This document shows, piece by piece, positions 8,879 through 17,465 of a stretch of 64,000 nt of DNA (positions within the stretch are counted from its first letter, which is position 1; the number at the start of each line of letters is the position of its first letter). The translations under genes were made by a program, and so were the position numbers. Origin of the DNA: Mesonia profundi (GTDB lineage Bacteria; Bacteroidota; Bacteroidia; Flavobacteriales; Flavobacteriaceae); NCBI RefSeq assembly GCF_031085155.1, contig NZ_JAVHUL010000007.1, forward strand, positions 40,105 to 104,104. The letters run 5' to 3'. The notes beneath the pieces are model-generated. The model was not told the origin of the DNA, made no database searches, and saw nothing but the letters and a program-made list of their open reading frames with translations.

Positions 8879-8908
8879 TTGATAAATTAAAAAGACATCT
8901 TATATTTG
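8879..8908 (+). promoter_or_regulatory. Promoter of the tRNA-Lys genes
   Basis: TTG at 8879-8881 and TATATTTG at 8901-8908 are 19 bp apart, a very good match to the Bacteroidota -33/-7 consensus. The predicted transcript starts near 8914, 28 bp before the first tRNA. No such pair is seen before the second tRNA-Lys, which therefore probably depends on this promoter. Confidence 0.75.
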
Positions 8909-8941
8909 CACCCGCGTTCAAGAAATGAATGTAATTGATAA

Positions 8942-9014
8942 GATCTGGTAGCTCAGTTGGTAGAGCATCTCCCTTTTAAGGAGAGGGTCCTGGGTTCGAG
9001 CCCCAGCCAGATCA
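8942..9014 (+). tRNA. tRNA-Lys (anticodon TTT), copy 1
   Basis: A 73-nt cloverleaf: acceptor stem GATCTGG / CCAGATC with discriminator A, D arm with AGCTCAGTTGGTAGAGC, anticodon stem TCTCC / GGAGA around loop CTTTTAA, and T arm GGGTTCGAGCCCC. No CCA is encoded. Confidence 0.97.
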
Positions 9015-9238
9015 CAAAAATAAGTTCAGATTTGTTTGGGCGAGAAGTTTATCCTGAGCGGAGCCAATAGGCGAAGTCGAAGGGAGCCCCAGCCAGATCA
9101 CTTTTTGATTTAAATAATGTGATTCTTTTAGACGAGATGTTTGCAAGTCTTAGACAAAGCAAGCCCCCCGTCCGAACGGATTCATCCGGGCGGGCAGCCA
9201 GATCACATAGAATTTAGTTCTTATACATACTTAAAAAT

Positions 9239-9311
9239 GATCTGGTAGCTCAGTTGGTAGAGCATCTCCCTTTTAAGGAGAGGGTCCTGGGTTCGAGCCC
9301 CAGCCAGATCA
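9239..9311 (+). tRNA. tRNA-Lys (anticodon TTT), copy 2
   Basis: Identical in sequence to the first tRNA-Lys (acceptor GATCTGG / CCAGATC, anticodon loop CTTTTAA, T loop TTCGAGC). It lies 297 bp downstream within the duplicated unit and has no visible promoter of its own. Confidence 0.97.
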
Positions 9312-9531
9312 CAAAAATAAGTTCAGATTTGTTTGGGCGAGAAGTTTATCCTGAGCGGAGCCAATAGGCGAAGTCGAAGGGAGCCCCAGCCAGATCACTT
9401 TTTGATTTAAATAATGTGATTCTTTTAGACGAGATGTTTGCATAGTCTTAGACAAAGCAAGCTCCCCCGTCCAAACGGATTCATCCGGGCGGGCAGCCAG
9501 ATCACTTTTTATTTATCTTCTTAAATCCTAA

Positions 9532-9615
9532 GCCCAGGTGCTGGAATTGGTAGACAGGCATGGTTGAGGGCCATGTGTCCTTTAGGGCGTGTGGGTTCAA
9601 GTCCCATTCTGGGTA
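9532..9615 (+). tRNA. tRNA-Leu (anticodon GAG)
   Basis: An 84-nt class II tRNA with acceptor stem GCCCAGG / TCTGGGT, D arm with GGAATTGGTAGACAGGC, anticodon stem CATGG / CCATG around loop TTGAGGG, a long variable arm (TGTCCTTTAGGGCGT) and T arm GTGGGTTCAAGTCCCAT. The long variable arm and anticodon GAG identify leucine. Confidence 0.96.
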
Positions 9616-9814
9616 CGACTTTAAACTCTAATCTCTTTATTAATAAGTAGTTAGGGTTTTTTTGTTTCTTAAAATGTATCATTCTTGTAGCTTCGATACA
9701 ATTTTCTTCTGAAAATCACTCAGCCAACCCTCCCACTTTTCAAATCAACATACCTTCAAATTCTCACATCTTCAAATCACCACACCTGCACATCAATTCT
9801 TGACTTCATTAAAT

Positions 9815-9850
9815 TTTTGTTTAATCTTTTATTTAAAAAAGTGAACAAAA
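9815..9850 (+). promoter_or_regulatory. Candidate operator: inverted repeat upstream of the carotenoid operon
   Basis: TTTTGTTTA (9815-9823) and TGAACAAAA (9842-9850) form an inverted repeat with eight of nine positions paired and an 18-bp AT-rich spacer. It lies just upstream of a -7 box and of the MerR-type gene, where an autoregulating CarH-type repressor would bind. That it is bound is inference. Confidence 0.4.
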
Positions 9851-9865
9851 TTAATTTTTATAGCT

Positions 9866-9873
9866 TAGCTTTG
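9866..9873 (+). promoter_or_regulatory. -7 box of the carH-crt operon
   Basis: TAGCTTTG matches TAnnTTTG exactly and ends 18 bp before the ATG at 9892, leaving a leader of about a dozen nucleotides. No good -33 TTTG is present at the usual distance, as expected for a regulated promoter. Confidence 0.5.
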
Positions 9874-9891
9874 TTATATCAAACCTAGTGC

Positions 9892-10788
9892 ATGTCTTAC
9901 ATAAAAAAAGAATTTAGTATTAAAGACCTAGAGATTCTTAGTGGCGTAAAAGCGCACACCATAAGAATATGGGAAAAAAGATACCATATCTTAGAACCTA
10001 ATCGAACAGAAACCAACATTAGAGTTTACGATACTATTGCGCTTCAGAAATTGCTAAACATTGCTTTCTTAAATGAAAACGGCTATAAAATATCTAGAAT
10101 CTCTAAACTTTCCGATGAGGAAATTGCAGATTTGGTTCAGTCTACTTCCTCTTCTAACAATTATGAAAATAGAGCTTTAAAGTCATTGCTTGTTGCGATG
10201 TTTAATTTCGATCAAGTATTGTTCTTAAAAACCTACGGTGAACTCCTAGAAACAAGAACCTTTAGTGAAATTTTTAAGGATATTTTTATTCCGTTTTTAA
10301 ATCAAATCGGCCTTTTGTGGCAAACCAGCACCATTACGCCATCTCATGAACACTTTATTTCTAACTTGATTCGGCAAAAGGTCTACAGTAATATTGAAAA
10401 ACTTCAATATGAAGAAGCTTTTCATAAAGATCGGTTATTCATCTTGTTTCTTCCCGAAAATGAGATTCACGATTTAGGGATTTTATTTGCCAATTACGAA
10501 CTGCTCAGTTTAGGCTATAGAGTAATCTTTTTGGGACACACCATTCCGTTAGAAAATTTAAATACCTTTACGAATATGGCTAAAGAAGTCTATTACATCT
10601 CCCATTTCACCACAAAACCAGAAAACCCTTCAGAGTATATCAAAAACTTTACAAAAGAGGTTCTTCAAGATTCAAATAAAATAAAACTCTGGGTTTTAGG
10701 AAGAAAAAGTACAGATATAAATCCAAGTCTTTTAAATGAAAACATAGCTGTATTTAGTAATATTTCCTCACTTAGCCTACAACTCTAA
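9892..10788 (+). CDS. MerR family regulator with cobalamin-binding domain (CarH-like)
   Basis: The 298-residue protein has a MerR winged-helix domain (residues 5-75, KAHTIRIWEKRY recognition region) followed by a helical bundle and a Rossmann-like B12 domain, the arrangement of the CarH/LitR group. Key residues are visible: W143, E153 and H154 form the W-x9-EH motif that caps adenosylcobalamin, and E191-I-H193-D-L-G196 is the ExHxxG motif whose His binds cobalt. CarH represses carotenoid genes in the dark and leaves DNA when light breaks the cofactor. The residue after the Trp is Gln144; Thermus CarH has a His there that forms the light-state bis-His complex. The gene is 2 bp upstream of crtI. 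Confidence 0.85.
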   Translation: MSYIKKEFSIKDLEILSGVKAHTIRIWEKRYHILEPNRTETNIRVYDTIALQKLLNIAFLNENGYKISRISKLSDEEIADLVQSTSSSNNYENRALKSLLVAMFNFDQVLFLKTYGELLETRTFSEIFKDIFIPFLNQIGLLWQTSTITPSHEHFISNLIRQKVYSNIEKLQYEEAFHKDRLFILFLPENEIHDLGILFANYELLSLGYRVIFLGHTIPLENLNTFTNMAKEVYYISHFTTKPENPSEYIKNFTKEVLQDSNKIKLWVLGRKSTDINPSLLNENIAVFSNISSLSLQL

Positions 10789-10790
10789 TT

Positions 10791-12257
10791 ATGAAAAAGA
10801 AAGTAAGTATTATAGGTTCTGGTTTCTCATCCTTAAGTGCTTCTTGCTATTTGGCTCAGGCAGGTTATGAGGTAGAAATCTTTGAAAAAAATAGTACGAT
10901 TGGAGGCCGAGCTCGGCAGTTAAAAAAAGACGGCTTTACCTTTGATATTGGTCCTACTTGGTATTGGATGCCCGACGTATTTGAACGTTTTTTCGCCGAT
11001 TTTAATACTACTCCAAAAGAATTTTATGAGCTCATAAAATTAAGCCCTGCCTATAAAGTGTATTTCAGTAAAGAAGAAAGCATCACTATTGGCGACACTT
11101 TAGAGAAGATTTATGCCGCCTTTGAAGAAATTGAAGAAGGCAGTTCTAAAAAGTTAAAAAAATTCATAGATAAGGCAAAAGATAATTACGATATCGCTAT
11201 CAAAGATTTGGTGTATCGTCCTGGCGTTTCTCCTTTAGAGCTTATTACGCCTAAAACCGCGACCAAACTCAATCAGTTTTTTAGCACTATAGCCAAAGAA
11301 GTTAGAAAGGAATTTAAGAATGAAAAACTCATTCAGGTATTAGAATTTCCGGTGTTGTTTTTGGGTGCAAAACCAAGTGATACTCCTGCTTTTTATAGTT
11401 TTATGAATTTCGCTGATTTTGGTTTGGGAACTTGGCATCCTAAAGGCGGAATGTATCAGGTCATTCTAGGTTTAGAGAAACTAGCTACAAGTTTAGGAGT
11501 GAAAATTCGTCTCAACGCTTCCGCGGAAAAAATACTAGTCAATGACAAGGAGGAAGCTACCGGAATCATTTCCGAGGGAAAAGAATACCCCGCAGATGTA
11601 GTTTTGAGTGGAGCTGACTATCATCATACCGAAACCTTATTAGATCAAAAATACCGACAATATTCAGAACAGTATTGGGACAATAAAACCTTTGCACCTT
11701 CTTCGCTCCTTTTCTATGTCGCTTTCGACAAGAAAATTAAAAATGTAGAACATCATACCTTATTTTTTGATGTAGATTTTAAAGCACACGCAAAGGCGAT
11801 TTACGATACCGCAGAATGGCCAGAAGAGCCTTTATTTTATGCCAGCTTTCCATCAAAGACAGATCACAACATTGCACCAGAAGGGAAAGAAGCTGCCATA
11901 TTTTTAATTCCGCTTGCTCCCGGTTTAAAAGATGAACAATCCTTAAGAGAACGTTATTTTGAGAAGATAATTACTCGTTTTGAAAAGATAACCGACCAAA
12001 ATATTTCAAATTACGTTATATTTAAAGAGTCCTTCTGTGTAAATGATTTTGTAAAAGAATACAATTCTTACAAAGGAAATGCTTACGGATTAGCGAATAC
12101 ACTTTTACAAACCGCTTTTTTAAGACCCAAGTTAAAAAGTAAGAAAGTAAAAAGTCTTTATTTTACAGGACAATTAACCGTACCAGGACCAGGAGTTCCA
12201 CCTGCTTTAATTTCTGGCAAACTCGTCGCAGAGCTCATAAAAAAACACAATCATTAA
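10791..12257 (+). CDS. crtI: Phytoene desaturase
   Basis: Converts phytoene to lycopene by four desaturations with FAD. The 488-residue protein starts with a dinucleotide-binding fold (SIIGSGFSSLSASCYLAQAG, then FEKNSTIGGRARQ) and ends with the family's C-terminal FAD signature (GQLTVPGPGVPPALISGKLV). The conserved FDIGPTWYWMPDVFERFF and PKGGMYQVILGLEKLA are present. Second gene of the operon, between the regulator and crtB, with gaps of 2 and 4 bp, so translation is likely coupled. The enzyme acts at the inner membrane, where the carotenoid products lie. Confidence 0.95.
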   Translation: MKKKVSIIGSGFSSLSASCYLAQAGYEVEIFEKNSTIGGRARQLKKDGFTFDIGPTWYWMPDVFERFFADFNTTPKEFYELIKLSPAYKVYFSKEESITIGDTLEKIYAAFEEIEEGSSKKLKKFIDKAKDNYDIAIKDLVYRPGVSPLELITPKTATKLNQFFSTIAKEVRKEFKNEKLIQVLEFPVLFLGAKPSDTPAFYSFMNFADFGLGTWHPKGGMYQVILGLEKLATSLGVKIRLNASAEKILVNDKEEATGIISEGKEYPADVVLSGADYHHTETLLDQKYRQYSEQYWDNKTFAPSSLLFYVAFDKKIKNVEHHTLFFDVDFKAHAKAIYDTAEWPEEPLFYASFPSKTDHNIAPEGKEAAIFLIPLAPGLKDEQSLRERYFEKIITRFEKITDQNISNYVIFKESFCVNDFVKEYNSYKGNAYGLANTLLQTAFLRPKLKSKKVKSLYFTGQLTVPGPGVPPALISGKLVAELIKKHNH

Positions 12258-12261
12258 GCCT

Positions 12262-13101
12262 ATGAAAGCAACTTTTGACCTTGTTTCTAAACTTTGTAGT
12301 AAAGAAGTTACTCAGTCTTACAGTACTTCTTTCTCTATAGCTACGAGACTATTGGCTCCTTCTATAAGACAAGATATTTATAATATCTATGGCTTTGTAC
12401 GTTTCGCCGATGAAATTGTAGATACTTTTCATGACTACGATAAGGAGTTTTTATTTAATAGATTTGAAGAAGATTTATATTTAGCGTTAGAACAAAAAAT
12501 AAGCTTAAATCCTATTCTCAATTGTTTTCAAGAAACAGTTCATAAATATGATATTCCTAAAGAATTATACGTGGCTTTTTTAAAAAGCATGCGCACAGAT
12601 TTACATAAAACCACCTACCTATCCCAAAAAGAATTTCAAGATTATATTTATGGAAGTGCAGATGTGGTGGGGTTAATGTGTTTAAAAGTGTTTATGAAAG
12701 GAAACCAAGAAAAATATGACGAACTAAAAGAAAGCGCGATGCGGTTAGGTTCGGCTTTTCAAAAAGTAAACTTTTTAAGAGATCTTAAAGCAGATTATGA
12801 AAACTTAAACCGCTCTTACTTTCCCAATGCCAATCTAGAACAATTAGATGAGCTTACTAAAAATGAGATTATTCAAGAAATTGAAGAAGATTTCTCCCAA
12901 GCGCTACACGGAATTACTAAATTACCCGCGGAGGCAAAGTTAGGAGTTTACACGGCTTATATCTATTTTTACAAACTGTTGAACAAGTTGAAGAGAACCC
13001 CTTCATTAAAAATAAAGGAACAGCGTATTCGCGTTTCAAATTATCAAAAAGCGGGACTCTTGGCAAAATCATATATCTCTTGTAGATTTAATCTTTTTTA
13101 A
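12262..13101 (+). CDS. crtB: Phytoene synthase
   Basis: Condenses two geranylgeranyl diphosphates to phytoene, the first committed step. The 279-residue protein has both Asp-rich substrate motifs, ADEIVD (near residue 50) and DLKAD (near residue 175), as well as GSADVVGLMCLKVF and QKVNFLRD, typical of trans-isoprenyl head-to-head synthases. The stop codon overlaps the crtZ start by one base (TAATG). No geranylgeranyl diphosphate synthase gene is in the window, so the substrate must come from elsewhere in the genome. Confidence 0.95.
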   Translation: MKATFDLVSKLCSKEVTQSYSTSFSIATRLLAPSIRQDIYNIYGFVRFADEIVDTFHDYDKEFLFNRFEEDLYLALEQKISLNPILNCFQETVHKYDIPKELYVAFLKSMRTDLHKTTYLSQKEFQDYIYGSADVVGLMCLKVFMKGNQEKYDELKESAMRLGSAFQKVNFLRDLKADYENLNRSYFPNANLEQLDELTKNEIIQEIEEDFSQALHGITKLPAEAKLGVYTAYIYFYKLLNKLKRTPSLKIKEQRIRVSNYQKAGLLAKSYISCRFNLF

Positions 13102-13556
13102 TGATGCAAACACTATATTGGATACTCCTATTTTTTGGCACCTTTTTCTTTATGGAATTTATGGCTTGGTTTACGCATAAATATATCATGCATGGCTTTT
13201 TATGGTCGCTACATAAAGACCACCATCATAAAGAACACGGGAGTTGGTGGGAACGAAATGACTTATTTTTCGTTTTCTATGCGTTAGTAAGCATCACTTG
13301 TTTCTTACTTTGGCAATATGAAGACATTTGGTTCACTCTCCCTATTGGCTTGGGAATTTTAGCCTATGGTATTGCCTATTTTACCGTACACGATATTTTT
13401 ATACACCAACGCTTCAAAATTTTTAGAAACGCTAACAACTGGTACGCCAAAGGACTTAGAAGAGCTCACAAAATTCATCATAAACATTTAGGAAAAGAAG
13501 AAGGCGAAAACTTTGGGATGCTTATGGTCCCACTCAAGTATTTTAAACGTAAATAA
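13101..13556 (+). CDS. crtZ: Beta-carotene hydroxylase
   Basis: Adds the 3 and 3' hydroxyls to beta-carotene, giving zeaxanthin. The 151-residue membrane protein belongs to the di-iron fatty-acid hydroxylase superfamily and has the His clusters HKYIMHG, HKDHHHKEH, HDIFIHQRF and HKIHHKH, with hydrophobic helices at the N-terminus and around residues 55-85. It lies between crtB and crtY, overlapping the former by one base and preceding the latter by 1 bp. Confidence 0.93.
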   Translation: MMQTLYWILLFFGTFFFMEFMAWFTHKYIMHGFLWSLHKDHHHKEHGSWWERNDLFFVFYALVSITCFLLWQYEDIWFTLPIGLGILAYGIAYFTVHDIFIHQRFKIFRNANNWYAKGLRRAHKIHHKHLGKEEGENFGMLMVPLKYFKRK

Positions 13557-13557
13557 C

Positions 13558-14697
13558 ATGCAGAGTCACCACTATGACTATATCATTGTAGGAAGTGGTT
13601 TAGCGGGCTTACAACTCGGTCTTGCGCTTTCTAAAGACGTTTTCTTTAAAAACAAGAAAATTGCCCTGATTGATAAGTCTTCCAAATCTAGCAACGATAA
13701 AACCTGGTGTTTTTGGGAAAAAGGCAAAGGCCAATGGGAGAATATTATCCACAAATCTTGGAAAGAGGGATTTTTTATTTCCGATAAGGAAAACATCAAC
13801 CTAAATCTTAGTCCATATACTTATAAAATGATAAGGTCTATAGACTTTTATGAAAACGCCAAAACTCAATTAGCGAATCATCCTTCTATTTCTTTTATAG
13901 AAGATTCTATCACTGCCGTGGAAGAAGACGCAGGTAAAGTCATGGTGGTAGGAAAAAAGAAAACCTACACATCATCTCATGTTTTTGACAGTAGAATTTC
14001 ACCTGAATATTTTGAAAACAAGAATGAATCAGTCTCCATTCATCAGCATTTTAAAGGCTGGATGATAGAAACCGAAGATGAGTTTTTTAATCCAGAAACT
14101 TTTACCATGATGGATTATCGTCTTCAGTATAAAAATAGCACAAGTTTTACATATGTTTTACCCATTACTAAAAAGAAAGCCTTTGTAGAGTTTACTTTTT
14201 TTACGCCATTTACGGTAGAGGAAAATGTTTACGATTTGTATTTAGAACGTTATGTAAAGGAAATTTTAAAACTTCAGCAATATAAAATTACCGCTACGGA
14301 AATAGGCATTATTCCTATGACTAATTTTTCTTTTCAGCAGTATAATTATAAGCGAATCACCAAAATAGGAACCGCTGGAGGTTGGGTAAAACCTAGCAGT
14401 GGCTATGCGTTTAAACATACCGAAAAGAAAGCAAGCTTGCTTATAGAAAACCTCAAGAATAATCTCCCCATTACCACCAATTTCCATTCTAAAAAATATC
14501 ATTTTCTAGATACCATATTCCTCAAAGTGCTTCATAATGAAAATTCTAAAGGAAAATGGATTTTCGAACAATTATATCTAAAAAATTCTACTCCGTCTAT
14601 ATTTAAGTTCTTAGACGAAGAAACTTCCGTCTTAGAAGATTTTAAAATTGTGAAATCTCTTTATAGCAAAGCTTTTATTAAGGCTTTATTTCAGTAA
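13558..14697 (+). CDS. crtY: Lycopene beta-cyclase
   Basis: Closes the two beta rings of lycopene. The 379-residue protein starts with an FAD-binding fold (YDYIIVGSGLAGLQLGLAL) and then has KTWCFWEKG, a CrtY/CrtL hallmark; the family's later GTAGGWVKPSSGYAF motif is also present. I place the start at the ATG at 13558, since the frame upstream of it lies within crtZ. It is the last gene of the operon; with crtI, crtB and crtZ it completes a zeaxanthin pathway from geranylgeranyl diphosphate. Confidence 0.94.
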   Translation: MQSHHYDYIIVGSGLAGLQLGLALSKDVFFKNKKIALIDKSSKSSNDKTWCFWEKGKGQWENIIHKSWKEGFFISDKENINLNLSPYTYKMIRSIDFYENAKTQLANHPSISFIEDSITAVEEDAGKVMVVGKKKTYTSSHVFDSRISPEYFENKNESVSIHQHFKGWMIETEDEFFNPETFTMMDYRLQYKNSTSFTYVLPITKKKAFVEFTFFTPFTVEENVYDLYLERYVKEILKLQQYKITATEIGIIPMTNFSFQQYNYKRITKIGTAGGWVKPSSGYAFKHTEKKASLLIENLKNNLPITTNFHSKKYHFLDTIFLKVLHNENSKGKWIFEQLYLKNSTPSIFKFLDEETSVLEDFKIVKSLYSKAFIKALFQ

Positions 14698-14850
14698 AAA
14701 ATCAAGAACCTCGGAGCAAGCTCACGAGATATGAATAGAAAAATACTTTTTTAAATTTCAAGGCAAGTCTCGGGGAATTAAACCCTCTGGAGGGATTAAA
14801 AACTCTACCAACTTCACCACAATCACATAACATTACATATTTTTCATAAA

Positions 14851-14878
14851 AAAAACTCCCGCAAAAGCAGGAGTTTTA
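14851..14878. terminator. Bidirectional terminator between crtY and aconitase
   Basis: Arms AAAACTCC and GGAGTTTT with an inner GC/GC pair around AAAA, flanked by A and T runs, placed between the convergent crtY and aconitase genes; it can serve both. Confidence 0.75.
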
Positions 14879-14902
14879 TATTTAAAAGAATGAATTTCTT
14901 AA

Positions 14903-17167
14903 TTAGGCATTTGTCTTTTTAATCAAGTTTAAGGCAGAACCTTCTTTATACCATTCAATTTGGTTTTCATTATAGGTATGATTTGCTTTAATAGTATCCT
15001 TAGAACCATCGGCGTGTACCACCTCGATCGTAATAGGTTTGCCTGGAGCAAAACTTTCTAAATCTATAAAATTGAAGGTATCGTCTTCTTTTATCAAATC
15101 GTAATCACTTTCGTTATCAAAAGTAACTCCTAACATTCCTTGTTTCTTCAAGTTAGTTTCGTGAATACGAGCAAAAGATTTTACCAATACTACAAAAACT
15201 CCTAAATGACGTGGCTCCATTGCTGCGTGCTCTCTAGAAGAACCTTCTCCATAGTTATGATCTCCCACAACTACTGTAGGAATTCCTTTAGCTTTATATT
15301 CTCTTTGTGTATCTGGCACTCCTGCATAGTCTCCCGTAATCTGGCTTTTTACAAAGTTAGCCTTCATATTATAAGCGTTAATCGCTCCAATAAGACAGTT
15401 ATTTGAGATATTATCTAGGTGGCCTCTATAACGCAACCATGGTCCCGCCATAGAAATATGGTCTGTAGTACATTTACCGTCAGCTTTAATTAACAATTTA
15501 GCTCCCATTAAATTCTTACCATCCCAAGGTTCAAACGGAGTAAGCAACTGTAGACGTTCACTGTCTTCAGCTACATTTATTACTACTCCACTACCATCTT
15601 TTCTAGGCTCTACATAACCAGCATCTTCTACTGCAAAACCTCTTGTAGGAAGTTCAATTCCTTGAGGCTCCTCTAACATCACTTCTTCTCCATCTTCATT
15701 CATTAATTTATCACGCGTAGGATCAAAATCTAAACGCCCAGAAATTGCAATCGCAGCTACCATTTCTGGCGAACCTACAAAAGCGTGCGTATTTGGATTC
15801 CCATCGGCACGCTTAGAGAAGTTTCTGTTAAACGAGTGCACAATAGTATTCTTTTCTTCTCCTTTACGGTCACTTCTATCCCACTGTCCTATACAAGGTC
15901 CACAAGCATTCGTAAATATGGTTGCATCTAAATCTTCAAAGATTTGCAATAAACCATCACGTTGTGCAGTAAAACGAATTTGCTCAGATCCTGGATTAAT
16001 CCCTAAATCAGATTTTGGCTTAATCTTTTTATCTACAGCTTGTTTCGCGATAGAAGCTGCTCTTGTTAAATCTTCATAAGAAGAGTTGGTACAAGAACCG
16101 ATTAATCCCCAATCTACATTAATTGGCCAATCGTTTTCTTTTGCTTTCACATTCATTTCAGAAATAGGCGTTGCTAAATCTGGTGTAAAGGGTCCGTTTA
16201 AGTGTGGCTTTAATTCAGATAAGTTAATTTCGATTACTTCATCAAAATACTGCTCTGGATTTGCATATACTTCATCATCTCCCGTTAAGTATTCACGAAC
16301 TCCGTTAGCAGCATCTGCCACATCATCACGATTAGTAGCTCTTAAGAAACGTTCCATAGAATCATCGTACCCAAAAGTAGAAGTGGTTGCACCCACTTCT
16401 GCTCCCATATTACAAATGGTTCCTTTTCCTGTACAAGAAAGATTTTTTGCGCCTTCTCCAAAATATTCTACAATCGCTCCGGTTCCTCCTTTTACGGTAA
16501 GAATCCCAGCTACTTTTAAAATAACATCTTTAGAAGCGGTCCAACCGTTTAACTCTCCGGTTAGCTTCACTCCAATTAGTTTAGGGAATTTAAGCTCCCA
16601 AGGCATTCCTGCCATCACATCTACGGCATCGGCTCCTCCTACTCCAACAGCTACCATTCCTAATCCCCCGGCATTTACCGTGTGAGAATCGGTACCAATC
16701 ATCATTCCTCCTGGGAACGCATAGTTTTCTAATACCACTTGGTGAATAATTCCTGCACCAGGCTTCCAGAACCCTATTCCGTATTTGTTAGAAACCGAAC
16801 CTAAGAAGTCAAAAACTTCGTTACTGGTTTCATTGGCTCTTTTTAAATCTTTTACAGCCCCTTGCTTCGCTTGAATTAAGTGATCGCAATGTACTGTAGT
16901 AGGTACTTCTACGTTTTTCTTTCCTGCCTGCATAAATTGCAATAATGCCATTTGTGCGGTTGCATCCTGACAAGCAATTCTATCTGGTGAAAAGTTTACA
17001 TAATCTTCCCCTCTTTTAAATGCTTTATTTGAAGCAGCATCCCAAAGGTGAGAGTAAAGAATTTTTTCTGAAAGTGTTAATGGTTTACCCACTACTTCAC
17101 GTGCTTTATCTACACGATCTGTAATTTGAGAGTAAACCTTCTTAATCATATCAATATCGTATGCCAT
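14903..17167 (-). CDS. Aconitate hydratase (mitochondrial type)
   Basis: Interconverts citrate and isocitrate in the TCA cycle, with a 4Fe-4S cluster. The 754-residue length and sequence fit the mitochondrial-type aconitase found in Bacteroidota. The three cluster cysteines lie in SCTNSSYED and [10 protein letters not shown]. Other active-site regions seen are [11 protein letters not shown] and the swivel-domain [15 protein letters not shown]. The ATG at 17167 is preceded by a weak -7-like box, TACTTTCG, 24 bp upstream. No other TCA gene is adjacent. Confidence 0.96.
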   Translation of the reverse strand: MAYDIDMIKKVYSQITDRVDKAREVVGKPLTLSEKILYSHLWDAASNKAFKRGEDYVNFSPDRIACQDATAQMALLQFMQAGKKNVEVPTTVHCDHLIQAKQGAVKDLKRANETSNEVFDFLGSVSNKYGIGFWKPGAGIIHQVVLENYAFPGGMMIGTDSHTVNAGGLGMVAVGVGGADAVDVMAGMPWELKFPKLIGVKLTGELNGWTASKDVILKVAGILTVKGGTGAIVEYFGEGAKNLSCTGKGTICNMGAEVGATTSTFGYDDSMERFLRATNRDDVADAANGVREYLTGDDEVYANPEQYFDEVIEINLSELKPHLNGPFTPDLATPISEMNVKAKENDWPINVDWGLIGSCTNSSYEDLTRAASIAKQAVDKKIKPKSDLGINPGSEQIRFTAQRDGLLQIFEDLDATIFTNACGPCIGQWDRSDRKGEEKNTIVHSFNRNFSKRADGNPNTHAFVGSPEMVAAIAISGRLDFDPTRDKLMNEDGEEVMLEEPQGIELPTRGFAVEDAGYVEPRKDGSGVVINVAEDSERLQLLTPFEPWDGKNLMGAKLLIKADGKCTTDHISMAGPWLRYRGHLDNISNNCLIGAINAYNMKANFVKSQITGDYAGVPDTQREYKAKGIPTVVVGDHNYGEGSSREHAAMEPRHLGVFVVLVKSFARIHETNLKKQGMLGVTFDNESDYDLIKEDDTFNFIDLESFAPGKPITIEVVHADGSKDTIKANHTYNENQIEWYKEGSALNLIKKTNA

Positions 17168-17465
17168 TGGTTTGTTTTTTTAAGTGATTGCGAAAGTAAC
17201 AAATTTTAATGAATTTTAAAAATAATTAGTAAAGCAGCATTTTAAGCAAAGATAATTCAGTGAAATAGCAAAATACTTAATTATAACGAATCAAAATAAG
17301 GTGATTTTAAAGAATAACTAGCATATCAATAATTTAAGCGAATTCAATTGATAATTTGGTAAAAAAAGCGTGAAAATACTATGATTTAATGAAAGAAGTG
17401 TAAAAAAAAAACCTTAGAGAAGAGTCTAAGATTGTGTTTAATTTTGAAATATAGATTATAATACT
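17168..17465. other. AT-rich intergenic region with no gene seen
   Basis: About 300 bp between aconitase and the MoxR gene. It holds the likely aconitase promoter (17191-17198) and a weak A-run followed by CTTAGAGAAGAGTCTAAG (17413-17430), an inverted repeat that may be the terminator of the MoxR operon. Nothing else is recognisable. Confidence 0.4.

Larger units (their letters stand above)
8942..9505 (+). repeat. Tandem duplication of a unit that contains tRNA-Lys and tRNA 3'-end fragments
   Basis: The unit 8942-9206 is repeated at 9239-9505 with only a handful of differences, mostly in a C run and a short indel near 9150/9449. After each tRNA the unit holds GAGCCCCAGCCAGATCAC (9084-9101 and 9381-9398), a copy of the tRNA's 3' end, and a shorter GCAGCCAGATCAC (9194-9206 and 9493-9505). 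The sequence between contains CCTGAGCGGAGCC...GCGAAGTCGAAGGG, of a kind common in flavobacterial intergenic repeats. No integrase gene is near. Confidence 0.9.

Noticed and set aside
8942..9505. CRISPR-like array
   Set aside because: Only two units of about 265 bp, each with a full tRNA; no short regular repeats and no cas genes.
9084..9505. Extra tRNA genes in the fragments with CCAGCCAGATCA
   Set aside because: The fragments hold only the tRNA 3' part and cannot fold as tRNAs.
16086..16685. 199-codon frame opposite aconitase
   Set aside because: Antisense shadow of a highly conserved gene; Ser/Pro-rich translation without a family.
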